Both the position numbers and the translations under genes were made by a program. Shown here piece after piece: positions 9,734-20,417 of a stretch of DNA of 64,000 nt. Where the stretch lies: assembly GCA_019096065.1 (NCBI GenBank), contig JAGUCH010000008.1, positions 997,001 through 1,061,000 of the forward strand, read 5' to 3'. Position 1 is the stretch's first letter. Every line of letters begins with the position of its first letter. The notes beneath the pieces were generated by a model. The model ran no database searches and was not told the origin of the DNA. It saw nothing but the letters and a program-made list of their open reading frames with translations. The DNA is from Paracyclopina nana (Eukaryota > Arthropoda > Copepoda > Cyclopoida > Cyclopettidae).

Positions 9734-11078
9734 TCAGTTTGGCGTAACGACTTCTTTGGCTCCCAAATAAATAACGGTTTTTTTGGCCGACTCGTCGTCA
9801 AGATCGGACTCGGAGCTTTCGTTGACGAATTTGGCCATTTCCAATTTCTTGATGGACTCTTTCTGCATTTCCTGGTCGCCCCCGAAGCTGAACTTGTTCT
9901 TGTTGTTGTGGCGAAAAACGGCGTACACAACGCCGACAATTACGATGAAAAGGCCGCCGGTGACAGCCAGAATAACGGGAACGAGCGGAAACGAGTGGGT
10001 TGGAGCTTCGTTGTATTCCGTATCATCATTGAAGAACTCTGGAAATGGGCAAGTTTCATTTGCATGCTGTTATTAATGCTGTTTCCTGGCTTACCTGGGA
10101 ATTCAGTGTCACTTTCAGTCTTGTTGGCATCACTCGTTACATTTGTCACAGTGACAAACTCATGTTCGTTATCATAGTCCCTTGCTTCGGCTTCATGTTC
10201 TGGAAATGTGACATCATCGTTAGCTGGCAAAGTTGGTGTCACACTTGTCACACCAGTTGTTGCTGCGTCAGTTGTGACCTCAGTGACACTCGTTGTCGTG
10301 ACATCAGAGGTACGAGTGACACTCGTTGTCGTGACATCTGATGTACGAGTGTCACTCGTTGTTGTGACCGTAGTAGTGACGGTTGTCGTCATCGTCGTAA
10401 TTGTTGCAGTTGTTGGTTCTAATGAACGAGTTTCATAATGTGACAAGTGTGATAATGAACGAGTGATAAATTACCTTGCTGATCTGACAAAACGTCAACG
10501 TTAACGGTTCTTTCGACGCGGTAGCCCGAGGTGTGGTCTCCCAACACATACGATTCCAAGTCACAAGTCCATTTTCCGCTGTCGTACTTGTTTACATTTG
10601 AAATGCTGATTTTGCACTCGTGCTTGTTGTAATCACCCACATAATTGATTCTGTCCGCGAATCCCAAGCAATTTTGCTTTTCCACCGAGCCAGAATTCCG
10701 TTTCCACTCGAATTTGCAGATGCGATCTCGGTGCTTCCAAATGCAGTATTCAAACCTAAAAAAGCACATTTTTGCTATAAATACACCTGAATTTAAGTGT
10801 AATATTAATTTGCTCTGTCAAAAATAAACTATATTGCATTTTTCAATTTCCCCCCCAAAAATGCCTTGTTTTTTAAAGAAAAAAGTTAGAGCCGAATTTT
10901 TGGGGGGCGGGCATTCGGTCCACCCCAAATATTTAAATACTTACCAGCTATCAGCTTGGCAGAGAAGCACCACACTTCCACCTTCTTCTACACCTGCTGG
11001 CCGATTATTGGCCACTCTGGTGACATTGAAGCACAAGCCATGTCCAAAAAGAAGGATAAACAAGTGAAAAACAGACAT
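9734..11078 (-). CDS. Single-Ig type I membrane protein with Thr-rich stalk
   Basis: Predicted exons 11078-10945, 10755-10475, 10418-10095 and 10038-9734 join in phase to give 347 residues. A signal peptide (MSVFHLFILLFGHGLC) is followed by one V-like Ig domain at about residues 20-135: VVLLCQADSW holds the first cysteine, and YDSGKWTCDLES gives the classic D-x-G-x-W/Y-x-C. Extra cysteines (EYCIW, DRICKFEW, KQNC, KHEC) suggest further disulphides. Residues 140-246 are a Thr/Ser/Val-rich, mucin-like stalk with repeats of TTTSVTRTSDV. A transmembrane helix at about 263-288 (VILAVTGGLFIVIVGVVYAV) precedes a charged cytoplasmic tail of about 58 residues. I do not recognise the family; a cell-surface recognition or adhesion role is inference. 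The stop lies only 122 bp before the TET start. Confidence 0.85.
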
Positions 11079-11515
11079 TTTTGTTTTATAGGATGTTTCA
11101 AGAAAAACGCCCTCTCTTAGACTGACCAGCAGTTTTGAGAAATTTGCTGATTGTATTTCCTGTCCTGATGATGCTACGAAAATCAGCTAATCAACAACAT
11201 ATATTCCCAAATTGTAGCATTTGTCCGCGAAATTCCAAAACTGGCGCCAAAAAAGCTTATCTGTCTGCTTCACCAATATGATTTCAATTAAGTCAGCAAA
11301 TTGACAAAAGAGCATTTTTATTTTTTTGTAAATTTTTTATTGCACTCTGTGAGAAAGTGAGAAAAAGCACTGAATTTTAGGTGTGTGTTTTTGTTGTAAA
11401 AAAAATTCCTACTCTTCAATCTCATTTTTTTGGTGTCCTCCACAAATTTCATCATCATTTTAAGGCAGCTATTTTTGGTCAGTGCCCGAGCTAAAAGTGG
11501 CTTTTCTGCAGCAAT
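11079..11515. other. Spacer between Ig gene and cuticle gene A
   Basis: AT-rich sequence with no supported coding exon. TTTATT near 11336 gives an AATAAA on the minus strand that could serve cuticle gene A, about 180 bp after its stop. The upstream promoter of the Ig gene should be in the first 100-200 bp but no clear TATA box at a sensible distance is visible. Confidence 0.4.
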
Positions 11516-12178
11516 TTAGGCAGTTTTGGCAGGTGCCTGGATGGCCACATAGGGATAGGCTCCATAGGTGTAGGGAATGGCTCCATAGGTGTAGGGATAG
11601 GCTCCATAGGTGTAAGGGTTCAGGGCATAAGGATTGATGGCATGGTTGAAGTTGTAGTATCCGGAATGGGGCGCAATCAAGAAAGGATTGATGATTTGGT
11701 TCCTCTTCTCAACTGCATCGAAGGTGGATTGGAAGTACTTCTTGGCCTCAGCGACATCCTCAGAATCATCGATGTAAGCAGTGGCAACAGGCTCAGGTGC
11801 AAGCATGGCATGCTCTCCAGCTTCGGCTGCAGCAAAAGCTGCCATGAACTCAGCCCTGGCTGCTTTGACCTCTTCGGTGTCCTCAATGGGCACAGCCATG
11901 GCGACAGCCAAAAGGGCGGCAAAAACCTTGCAAAGCAAAAGAACGATACTTTGCAAATAGGCTTTTTTCACAAGCAAATTGGCTATAATCTTAATTTTGA
12001 CAAACTCAAAGTTCAAAATGACGATACTTTTCAATTATGTGTTTTTACTGAAGCACTTCTCTTAAGAATTGGATGAAATATTTTACTTAAAAAGTAAGTT
12101 ATGTATCTGATTGAAAAAGTATCGTACTTTTTAAAAAAGCTGAATAGCTGAAAGGGTCAAACTTACAAAAGCCTTCAT
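11516..12178 (-). CDS. Secreted cuticle-like protein A
   Basis: Two exons: 12178-12167 (MKAF) and 11926-11516, giving 140 residues. The tiny first exon joined to VFAALLAVAMA forms a signal peptide, followed by VPIEDTEEVKAARAEFMAAF, an Ala/Glu-rich segment of a type found in crustacean cuticle proteins. A second short motif, DDSEDVAEAKKYFQ, follows. The C-terminal third is a Tyr/Pro/Ala repeat (TYGAYPYTYGAIPYTYGAYP) typical of structural exoskeletal proteins. The start is fixed by the donor GTAAGT directly after MKAF and by a TATA box about 60 bp upstream. It lies head-to-tail with gene B upstream and shares with it a nearly identical block over the intron end and exon 2 start. Matrix protein function is inferred from composition. 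Confidence 0.85.
11827..12005. repeat. Near-identical block shared with cuticle gene B (copy 1)
   Basis: This 179-bp block matches 13704-13882 with three mismatches and no gaps by my reading. It covers the first part of exon 2 and the adjoining end of the intron, so coding and intronic bases are equally conserved, while both genes diverge outside it. Confidence 0.9.
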
Positions 12179-12237
12179 GATGAGTGTGGAGCTAAGTTTC
12201 AGAGTGAACTGGACAAAAATGCAGGGCCTAATCAGGC

Positions 12238-12245
12238 TATTTATA
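12238..12245 (-). promoter_or_regulatory. TATA box of cuticle gene A
   Basis: TATAAATA on the minus strand, about 60 bp before the start codon at 12178. A matching CTATAAATAG-type element sits at the same distance upstream of the small secreted gene at 17893, supporting a shared promoter design. Confidence 0.75.
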
Positions 12246-12366
12246 GGTGCGATGCCCGCAGCAGAAACCGTCTGGTCAAAGTCCGCCCATCTTGGTTCAT
12301 GTCACCACACCAGCTAACCCCACCAAACACAGCCAAAGGAAAAATACCGTTCTGGCGTCTCAAACG

Positions 12367-12372
12367 TTTATT
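12367..12372 (-). terminator. Polyadenylation signal of cuticle gene B
   Basis: AATAAA on the minus strand 34 bp after the stop of cuticle gene B and about 120 bp upstream of the TATA box of gene A. Confidence 0.65.
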
Positions 12373-12405
12373 AGCTAAGATTCACTTCATTTCAGGGGAA
12401 CTTTG

Positions 12406-14230
12406 TCAGAAAATGTTAAAGGGTGAGCCTTGAAGGGTGACATCTTCAATTGAAGCCAGAGTGAATCCACCTGGTACACTAGTAGGTGCAACATATTTGA
12501 TAGGTGCAATGAAGGTGGTAGGTGCTACATAGGTTGCTGGCACGACATAGGTGGATGGTGCAATTGACTTTGTGCTTGTAGGTGTTTTGCCCACTTGGAA
12601 GGATGCGTCTACTAAACGAGCTTCAGCAGGTGCATTATTAATTTCAGGTGCATTAGTTGTTGTAGGTGATGCGGGAGTAGTAGGTTCAGCAGATGTTGTA
12701 GGTGCTTTAGTAGTAGTTGGTTCAGCTGTTGTTGTAGGTGCAGCGGTTGTTAATGGGGCTGCAGTAGTCCCAGGTGCTGAAGTTGTGGTAGGTGCTGCTA
12801 GCTTAATTTTGGCAGGTGCTGAATAAATTGGATGCAGGACAGGAGCAGCGTAGGTGATGGGTGCATTGAAAGTTGCTGGCAATGGATAGGAGGCTGATAC
12901 TGAGTAAGTTGAAGCAGGTGCTCCGTTGACAGGTGCAAAGTTAACTTGCGGACTTATAGTAGGTGTGGCAGTGGTTGTTGACTTGGCAGGCTTCATAGTG
13001 GTAACCGGTGCCTCAGTTGTTGTAGGTGCAGCTATAGTTGTAGGTGCTGGAGTTGTTTCAGGTGCATCTGCTTTAGGTATCATTACAGGTGCATTGTAGG
13101 TGGCAGGAATGGAGTATGAGTAAACAAAACCAGAATGATGATTGTGATGTGCTGAAGGTGTAACGGGACTTTTAATCACAGGTGCAGTAGTTGTTGTAGG
13201 TGCCAATGTGGTTGAAGGTGCTTCAGTTGTTGTCACAGGTGCTATGTGTGAAACTGTTCCAAGTGCAGGTGCGTTGTAAGAAGAAATTGCAGGTGCAGGT
13301 GCACTGTAGGTGCCCGGAATGGAATATGAGTAAGCATAGCCCGACTGATCATTATCATGATTTGAAGGTGGAGTGTTTAATGCAGGTGCAGGTGCTTCAG
13401 CAAAGTTATCCGATTTGGGAGCCAGTTCATCTGATTGTTGGTAGCTATCAGCAAAGTTTGGCACATTTCCAACTGTATAGGAAGGATCATAGAAGTTCTG
13501 GCTGGGATTGGCATAGTAGTAATAATTGGGTAAATTGTCATAGCCATTGTAATTGTTGTAATAGTAGGATGAAGGATAGTATCCACGATACAATCCGGAC
13601 CAATATGACCTCTGTGCCCTGTCACCTTCTCCTGTATCAGGCTTGATGTACGTACTTGGATCATCTGACTTGGCAGCAAGCTTTGGTTGATCCCGAGCTT
13701 CAACTGCAGCAAAAGCTGCCTTGAACTCAGCCCTGGCTGCTTTGACCTCTTCGGTGTCCTCAATGGGCACAGCCATGGCGACAGCCAAAAGGGCGGCAAA
13801 AACCTTGCAAAGCAAAAGAACGATACTTTACAAATAGGCTTTTTTCACAAACAAATTGGCTATAATCTTAATTTTGACAAACGTTACTATGTTTAAATAA
13901 AAAAAATAACGATACTTTTCCAATCTTTTTGATGTAGCTCATCAATGAAAAAGCTATGAATCTAATACTAATGTTTTGGGTTTTTGGCATTAGATGTCAG
14001 ACTCTTTTAAAAAGTGTTAAATCATCATGAATATTTTTTTTGATAATCTTAAAAGTGCTCTAAAATTGAAAAATTCTTAAATATCTGATTGCATTGAGTA
14101 GTTGGAAGTATGATACATTTTAATAGAGTGTTAAACTAGAGGTCTTTTAAAATTATGAAACTAAGAGCACTTTTTGTTAAAAAAATATGAAATGTTATTT
14201 TTGTATTGGAGCACTTACAAAAGTCCTCAT
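12406..14230 (-). CDS. Secreted Pro/Thr-rich cuticle-like protein B
   Basis: Exons 14230-14219 (MRTF) and 13803-12406 encode 469 residues. Signal peptide MRTFVFAALLAVAMA is followed by the same VPIEDTEEVKAARAEFKAAF segment as protein A. A Tyr/Asn-rich stretch (YNNYNGYDNLPNYYYYANPS) leads into a long array of Ala/Pro/Thr repeats such as APTTTEAPVTT and AAPTTTAEPTTTKAP, interspersed with YSYSIPGTYSAPAP-type units that recur three times (YSYSIPG, YSYSIPA, YSVSASYPLPA). The Thr-rich arrays are probably O-glycosylated. The repeated codon word GGTGC on the plus strand reflects expansion of the repeats. Composition and signal peptide suggest an extracellular cuticle or mucin-like matrix protein; the exact role is unknown. 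It has a polyadenylation signal 34 bp after the stop. Confidence 0.85.
13704..13882. repeat. Near-identical block shared with cuticle gene A (copy 2)
   Basis: This is the partner of 11827-12005: same length, about 98% identity, covering the exon 2 start and intron end of gene B. Confidence 0.9.
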
Positions 14231-15194
14231 GATGATAATGACTGAATGAAGTTTGAGAGCAAACTGAAGCCAAACTAGAAAAGAAAAGTTGATTTTAAGC
14301 CTAATTTCAATTCCAGCTTTTTTATCATATTCTTGGTAAGTAGGTTTCAGTCTTCTTTTTTTATCTGGTCGGGATCACTTGACCAAGCTTGTTATCCTGT
14401 TTTAATCCACTCACAGACAGACATATTTGAGCTAGTTACAATGTTAAGAGGGGAACAAAGCATTTTTTTTACCTAATTATGCCACAGTGTGCTTATTAAA
14501 GAAGCAATTTTTGGCAAGGTTTCCAAGTGCAAAAAGATATGACTCTTAATGGAACAAATATGACAAAAGTATGTTTTTAATAAAGCCTAGATATTTGATA
14601 AATAAAAGTTGGATTGAGTATTGAACCAATTCAAGCAATGTCAAGGTCAAATACTTTTTGGACAACCACTGAATTTGCCATTGTGCAAAAGTAAGTGATT
14701 TTTCACTATGTACAGGATACAAAGAACTTTTTTAAAGGAAAAAAAAACATCAAAAATAACCAAAAAAAAAGGTTCTACCCTGTTTTTGAATTTTTCATAA
14801 TTTATCAAAAATAGGGTCAAAAAACCATTTTGCCAAAATAAGTCAAAAAAACATAAAAATTGGAAAAAAGTGGTTTTTTCTAACCTATTTTTGAAGTTTT
14901 GGATAGAACGTTCTATAAGTTCACCTATAATTGTCATTTTTAAAGGCATTCAGAATTGATTAAAATTAACATTGAGTTCAGGCTGTAATTGTGTTATTAG
15001 CCAAAATTCTGCTGGTGTTGTTTTATGGCTTTGTGTTCAGTTAAGAAGTTCACCTTGAAAATCTCAGGTAGAAGCAAGAAATCAGCGCTGCAAAAGCGCG
15101 AAAAGTGAAGAGGCAACGCCCAGTCCAAAGGAATCTTATATATTCTACAACAGTAAATATAAATCCACAATTAAATAACTATTTATCACTAGCA
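14231..15194. other. Upstream region of cuticle gene B
   Basis: No supported gene. The open frame at 14647-14949 on the minus strand is low-complexity Phe/Lys/Leu sequence from poly-A/T runs. No TATA box as clear as that of gene A is present; TTAAAA on the minus strand near 14297 is the best candidate. Confidence 0.4.
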
Positions 15195-15266
15195 TCCTCG
15201 TTAGTATAGTGGTAAGTATCCCCGCCTGTCACGCGGGAGACCGGGGTTCAATTCCCCGACGGGGAG
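15195..15266 (+). tRNA. tRNA-Asp (GTC)
   Basis: A full 72-nt cloverleaf: acceptor stem TCCTCGT with ACGGGGA and discriminator G, D arm AGTATAGTGGTAAGTA with the A box, anticodon loop CTGTCAC (anticodon GTC), and T arm CGGGGTTCAATTCCCCG with the B box. A poly-T pol III terminator starts three bases after the gene. No intron. Confidence 0.97.
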
Positions 15267-15552
15267 TATTTTTTTTATTCATAAGTATAAAGCTTTCAAC
15301 GGAATTTGATGACAATATGGAATATTAGCGAATTGAATTTTTCAGCATTTTCATGTTTGAAAGTTACTTACTTTGGCGTGAAATAGTAATTTGTTCAATT
15401 TAAAAAAAGTTCAGATTTTGCTTAATAATAATAAAACATTCACTATATGTGATTAAAAACAAAGTATAACTCATCTTTTTTATGTGAGTTAAATACAATA
15501 ATTAAAAGTGTCAGCAAAAAAGGGAAAAAAAAGGGGGAAAAAAAAAAAAAAC

Positions 15553-15624
15553 CTCCCCGACGGGGAATTGAACCCCGGTCTCCCGCGTGACAGGCGGGGA
15601 TACTTACCACTATACTATCGAGGA
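15553..15624 (-). tRNA. tRNA-Asp (GTC) with swapped 7:66 base pair
   Basis: Identical to the first tRNA-Asp except that position 7 is A instead of T and position 66 is T instead of A, so the acceptor-stem pair is kept. It faces the gene at 15195-15266 across 286 bp; the poly-A run at 15525-15551 on the plus strand is the poly-T terminator on the minus strand. Confidence 0.95.
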
Positions 15625-17300
15625 TTGGATATTTTAAATGTACAAATAAGTAAAACTGATTAGTATTGACTTGTTAATTTCTCATTATACCTTAAAATTA
15701 TTGGTGACAACTCAAAAGCCTAATAAAAATTGCGTTTCAGATGTCTGCAAGCTAATTTGCTTGAATGTAGAATTTAGGCAAAATGGCGTCCTTAGCAGAG
15801 GTGGAAATGTAAAAGTCATGAATAAAAGGGGATGTATAGCATCATTCCACATGGGGGAAAAATCATGTGCCACATAAAATGTTGATTACCTTCAACAACA
15901 TTAAACAGCTGCTGCTCCTCAAGATGTGGGACAGCATTGGAGGTGTTAAAACAAGACAGAAACTCCTTTAATAAAAAAATTCTGCCAAACATGAAAAAAA
16001 TCCACTTTCATTTTTTGACCTAAATGCTTCAATTTTAGTCAAAAAAGTTCAATTCCATTATTTATTCTTGTGAATCATAGGCGGAATTGAGCTTTTTTCC
16101 CGAGAAAATGGGCTAAAAAATTAAAAAATGTCAAATGTGATTTTTTTTTCAAAAAAAGCCATTTGGGAGTCCTTGGTGGCTTTTAGAGTCCTGCAGGAAA
16201 ACGAGCCGTCTTTTTTGTGACCCCTTTTGTGGCTTACTACACTTTTTGGCCTCTGTGGAATCTGCAAAATTCATGCCACATACTACTACTTTCAGCTCTC
16301 AAACAGAATTTTCTAGAATCAAAGTTGGACAAGTGGAAAAATGGCTTTTTTTCGCTGCTTGATGCTGAGAGCTTTTGTTTTGAACTGCGAACAACAACAA
16401 CAACAATAATAATAATAAGTGGGACAAGTCATCATGATGCACTGAGGGGAAAAACTGACTTCTTCTCACAAAACAACATACTTGTCTATGTCTGTATGCT
16501 CTAGTAAGCTCAAATTTGAGGGAATGTGCATACTATAATGCAGTGCACTGTGGGAGCATTAGCCTTTAAAAAGTTCCTCGAGGTTCTTAAAAAAAAGCCA
16601 TTTTCACTTTTTGCTAATTTGGTTTCAGGCAATTATTAAAACTTGAAAAAAATATTATGAAAGACTATCTTGAACATTTTTCAGAAATTTGAAAAAAGCT
16701 GAAACAAAATTAATTTAAAAGTAATTTTTTTGACAAATAAACTTTTTTGAAAAATTTTAGGTTTAACAAAAGATGGTAGAAATGGATGAATAAATTACAT
16801 ATATATATATAGTTTTAAGAGTTTTTCCGGTATTTGGAATGTAATTGTATTAATAGGAATATGAGACAAATTTGGCTGTGACTTTTTTGCATGCATGTTT
16901 ACCCCAGTGTGCCATGGAATGCTTGACGTGACAACTTACTTTTCCGTCGTCACTCAAATGCTATGCAAGCATTACTACTTCAAAGGAACTAAAATGCTTT
17001 CGCACAACGGGAATAGAAGCCGAAAAAAGGGTGCTCCATAATTAATGAAACACCTTCACCACCTTTTAAAAAGTACAAAAAAAAACAGATTTTCAATTCA
17101 CTTTAGTTTGCTGCTTTTCCTCACCATTTTCACCTAGAGTCCGATCCACAAAAAAGCAAAATATATTATTACAGTCTGATTCATAAAAAAGGCAACTTAT
17201 GTGATTTTTTTATATTCTACTCTGATTGGTCCAAAACGCTCAGTTTGCTTTTTTGCAAATCAGACTTTTTTCCTTTTTTTTCTGGTAATTATTTATTTTT
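15625..17300. other. Gene-free AT-rich spacer
   Basis: No supported gene. The open frames at 15671-15877 and 16217-16504 have no recognisable features. Contains a (CAA/TAA)n run near 16390-16420, an (AT)n run at 16798-16810, and two copies of the CTGATTCATAAAAAA-type word near 17139 and 17175, with an inverted copy near 17264. Confidence 0.45.
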
Positions 17301-17893
17301 TTATATTTGGTTAGTGGATGTTTTTACAACTTTAAAAGAGTAGCTGTCTTCAGATTCGTAAGGTGGATATCCAATATTCTGTGGTTTCAGGCTTTGTATC
17401 AGTGCTGAGACGTATTGCACATTTTGGGCATAACTTGCATCATCTTTTGTGGCTTCTTCATCAATTGGTAAACCATAGCAAAGGCTAAACAATGCAGCAA
17501 GAATCTGAAGGAAAGAAAAGATATTTCACATTTATGTTGGTTCTCAGTAATTTTGTCTCATCCTTTATTTTCTCATTTTTAGTAAGGAAATGACTAAAAA
17601 AATATTAGAATATTGTCAAAAATGTCAAAATTACAAAAAAATGTACATAAAAAGAAGACTCTTATTTTCATTAAAATATCAGTAATATTTGTATTGTTAT
17701 TTTTCCTGGTTTTTTAAATACATTTTTAAGGATATTTCAAGATATTTTCAAAATGTGAATATACTTAAAAAAATATTCTAAAATAACTTTTTGTGTTAAG
17801 ATGGGTTTAAAGTTTGGCATAAATTAGGTAATTTGGCAAAAATGCCAAAAATGCCAAAAAAAGTTATATGTCAATACTTACTAAATAATGCAT
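17301..17893 (-). CDS. Small secreted protein (cuticle-like gene structure)
   Basis: Two exons, 17893-17882 (MHYL) and 17504-17301, encode 71 residues. MHYLILAALFSLCYGLP is a signal peptide, and the mature part of about 54 residues begins LPIDEEATKDDASYAQNVQY and contains no cysteine. The gene has the same plan as the two cuticle genes: a 12-nt first coding exon followed by GTAAGT, an acidic stretch right after the signal peptide, and a TATA-like element about 65 bp upstream at 17956-17964. AATAAA occurs within about ten bases after the stop. I do not recognise the mature peptide; a small matrix protein or secreted peptide is possible. Confidence 0.75.
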
Positions 17894-18114
17894 TGAAAAC
17901 CAGTGTAAGGCAAGGCAACCTTTGAATAACTGACAGAACTGAGCTTGGTACATGGACTATAAATAGGATGACCTGAATATACCACCCTGGTAAAACTAGT
18001 TTCATCAAGAATTGTGTAGATAAACGCGTAATTTTTTGCTGCCGTCTCGAAAGTTGAGGGTCTAGAATGTTCCAGCTGTAAAAAAAAAAAAAAAATCAGT
18101 GACGCATTTTAATC

Positions 18115-19262
18115 CCCGAGCAGAGCTGAGCATGGCTGAGAGCAAATGAGACATGATGAGTCCGTATGAGTTGTGCTGGGACATGCTGAGACTTACTGAG
18201 CCGACTTGAAATTTACTGAGTTCCTTAAACAGGTCAAGTTTACTGCAATCATTGTAATATGAGGTTTATTATGAAAAGCTGAGCTTTATTCAGAGTGAAG
18301 TTGATGGTTTATTTGATGAAAAAATGGCTTTCCTTTCAATATGAACACTTTGTTGAGAAAGTATCAGTTTGGCTGAGCCAATCTCAGGTTTACTGAGCCA
18401 ATCTCAGATTTACTGAGCCGATATCAGTTTTCTGAACCAATCTCAGTTTTCTGAACCAATCTCAGTTTTACTGAGCAAATCTCAGTTTTACTGAGCAAAT
18501 CTCAGTTTTACTGAGCCAATCTCAGTTTTACTGAGCCAATCTCAGTTTTGCTGAGCAAATCTCTCTTTCGCTGAGCCAATCTAAATTTTGCTGAGCAAAC
18601 ATCAGTCTAGCTGCGAAAGCATCAGTTTTGCTGAGCTAATCTCAGTTTTACTCAGTCAATGCCAGTTTTACTGAGCCAATCTTAGTTTTACTGAGCCAAT
18701 CTCAGTTTTGCTGAGGCAATCTCAGTTTTGCTGAGGCAATCTCAGTTTTGCTGAGGCAATCTCAGTTCTCCTGAGCCAATCTCAGTTTTGCTGAGCCAAT
18801 CTCAGTTTTGCTGAACCAATCTCAGTTTTGCTGAGGCAATCTCAGTTTTCCTGAGCAAACATCAGTTTAGCTGAGAAAGAATCAGTTTTGCTGAGAAAGA
18901 ATCAGTTTTGCTGAGAAAGAATCAGTTTTGCTGAGAAAGAATCAGTTTTGCTGAGAAAGAATCAGTTTTGCTGAGCAAACATCAGTTTTGCTGAGCAAAC
19001 ATCAGTTTTGCTGAGCAAACATCAGTTTTGCTGAGCAAACATCAGTTTTGCTGAGCAAACATCAGTTTTGCTGAGAAAGAATCAGTTTTGCTGAGCAAAC
19101 ATCAGTTTTGCTGAGCAAACATCAGTTTTGCTGAGCAAACATCAGTTTTGCTGAGCAAACATCAGTTTTGCTGAGCAAACTTCAGCTTTGCTGATCAAAC
19201 ATCAGTTTTGCTGAGCAGACATCAGTTCAGCTGAGCAAATTTCAGTTTCTCGGAGTAAACCT
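18115..19262. repeat. 20-bp minisatellite (CTGAGCAAACATCAGTTTTG)
   Basis: About 1.1 kb of tandem 20-bp units. The core at 18360-19260 runs through sub-families in order: CTGAGCCAATCTCAGTTTTA, CTGAGGCAATCTCAGTTTTG, CTGAGAAAGAATCAGTTTTG and CTGAGCAAACATCAGTTTTG, with runs of identical neighbours that indicate recent local duplication. The left flank (18115-18360) is a decayed version. No coding potential. Confidence 0.95.
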
Positions 19263-20020
19263 CAGTTTAAGACTCTTATTCTCTACTGCATTGTATTTTT
19301 ACTAAGCTTTGGGGCATGAAGTTGTCAATAAGCAGCTATGTTGCAGGAATGCTTTGAAACTCTTTGACTGCATGTGTGACAGTTTGTGTTGCTAATTGAG
19401 GATTCAATTTGGCATTTTAGCTCAAACTTTTCGTCTATGTTTGTTGCATCAAAGTTAGTTTGGCAGCACACAGGGAATAAATTTGAAGCTTTTGCATCAA
19501 TTCTAGAGAAATAATAATGTAATCCTTTTTAGATTTCCCCCACCATTTTTTACAGAACTTTTATCTGATTGTTCGAGAAAAGACCCTAGAAAATGACCAT
19601 TGTCAGCACTTTTGTGAGGAGAGGGAAAATTTACTTTGAAAATTCTAATAAATCTCAAATTACACCTTAATGCAAAAATTGTAATAACACTATTTTGTCA
19701 AATTTTCATATGTAGTTAAACTAGAAGTTTTAATTAAATGACCTACTGTTCAACTTAGGTAGGGTCAACAAAGTTACACAGTGGCGCCACCTGGTGGCCA
19801 AAACTTGCATAATCTGTTGCTTCTTCAATAAGCTCATCCATTTTCGATATTTAGACATTAAATATGGTTTATCTGATGAAAAAATGCCCTTCTTTTCAAT
19901 TCTATGAATACTTAAAGTATTTTTGAGGTTTATCTTTATATTCCCAATGATGAAAAGGATGTTTTCTTTGTATCATTTCCTGTCACATGAAGGACAATTT
20001 TGTGAATTGGAGCCTTTTCG
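19263..20020. other. Spacer with CTCF-like site
   Basis: No gene is seen. AT-rich sequence with one clear element, the CTCF-like site at 19782-19800. Confidence 0.45.
19782..19800 (-). promoter_or_regulatory. CTCF-like binding site
   Basis: Minus strand reads TGGCCACCAGGTGGCGCCA, sharing 17 bp with the site at 1362-1380 and having the same orientation. It lies about 3 kb upstream of the first exon of the fasciclin-2-like gene. Confidence 0.55.
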
Positions 20021-20417
20021 TGCCCCGTTCATGCATATGAGGTGTGTGAAAAGTTGTTTTTGGTAAAGGTGAATCATCAGCTGATTGCCTTCAACTAGAT
20101 CAGCTACAGACCGATCAGCGTTTTTATGGGCAAATTTGGCTATTTTGGTTCATCGCAATCATCATTTTTAATAAGCGTTCCTAGCTTTATTTATCTTCAT
20201 AAGTTTACACTTACACATTCAATGTTTGTTCGCCAATCTAAATTAATGTATTTTCCAAAATTAATATTATTAAGTTTCAAGTTGTCGTCAAGTCGATCCA
20301 ATTTTTCGCCCCAGCCAAAAACTCATTTTGGGATGGACAAAAGTCAATTTTTCTCCTTTTCTCAAAGTGTTTTTTGGTGCATTTCCTCTGGAGTTTGGGG
20401 CATACATGAACTGGGCA
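20021..20417 (+). mobile_element. MITE family 2, copy A
   Basis: A 397-bp element bounded by TGCCCCGTTCATGCA and the inverted TACATGAACTGGGCA. The interior shares CTTCAACTAGATCAGCT, AGCGTTTTTATGGGCAA and GTCGATCCAATTTTTCGCC with copy B. It has no protein-coding capacity; open frames here (20126-20826) cross its ends. Confidence 0.85.

Noticed and set aside
10045-10438. Plus-strand Val/Ser/Thr-rich frames
   Set aside because: Antisense of the Thr-rich stalk exon of the Ig membrane protein.
12551-13646. Plus-strand frames opposite the cuticle gene B
   Set aside because: Antisense of the repeat-rich exon 2; Val/Gly/Ala composition is a mirror of the Pro/Thr/Ala repeats.
14647-14949. 100-codon minus-strand frame
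   Set aside because: Low-complexity Phe/Leu/Lys sequence from poly-A/T tracts; no signal or motif.
16798-16810. TATATATATA as a TATA box
   Set aside because: It is an (AT)n microsatellite with no gene downstream at a sensible distance.
18115-19262. CRISPR-like array
   Set aside because: Repeats are contiguous 20-bp units without unique spacers in a eukaryotic genome; this is a minisatellite.
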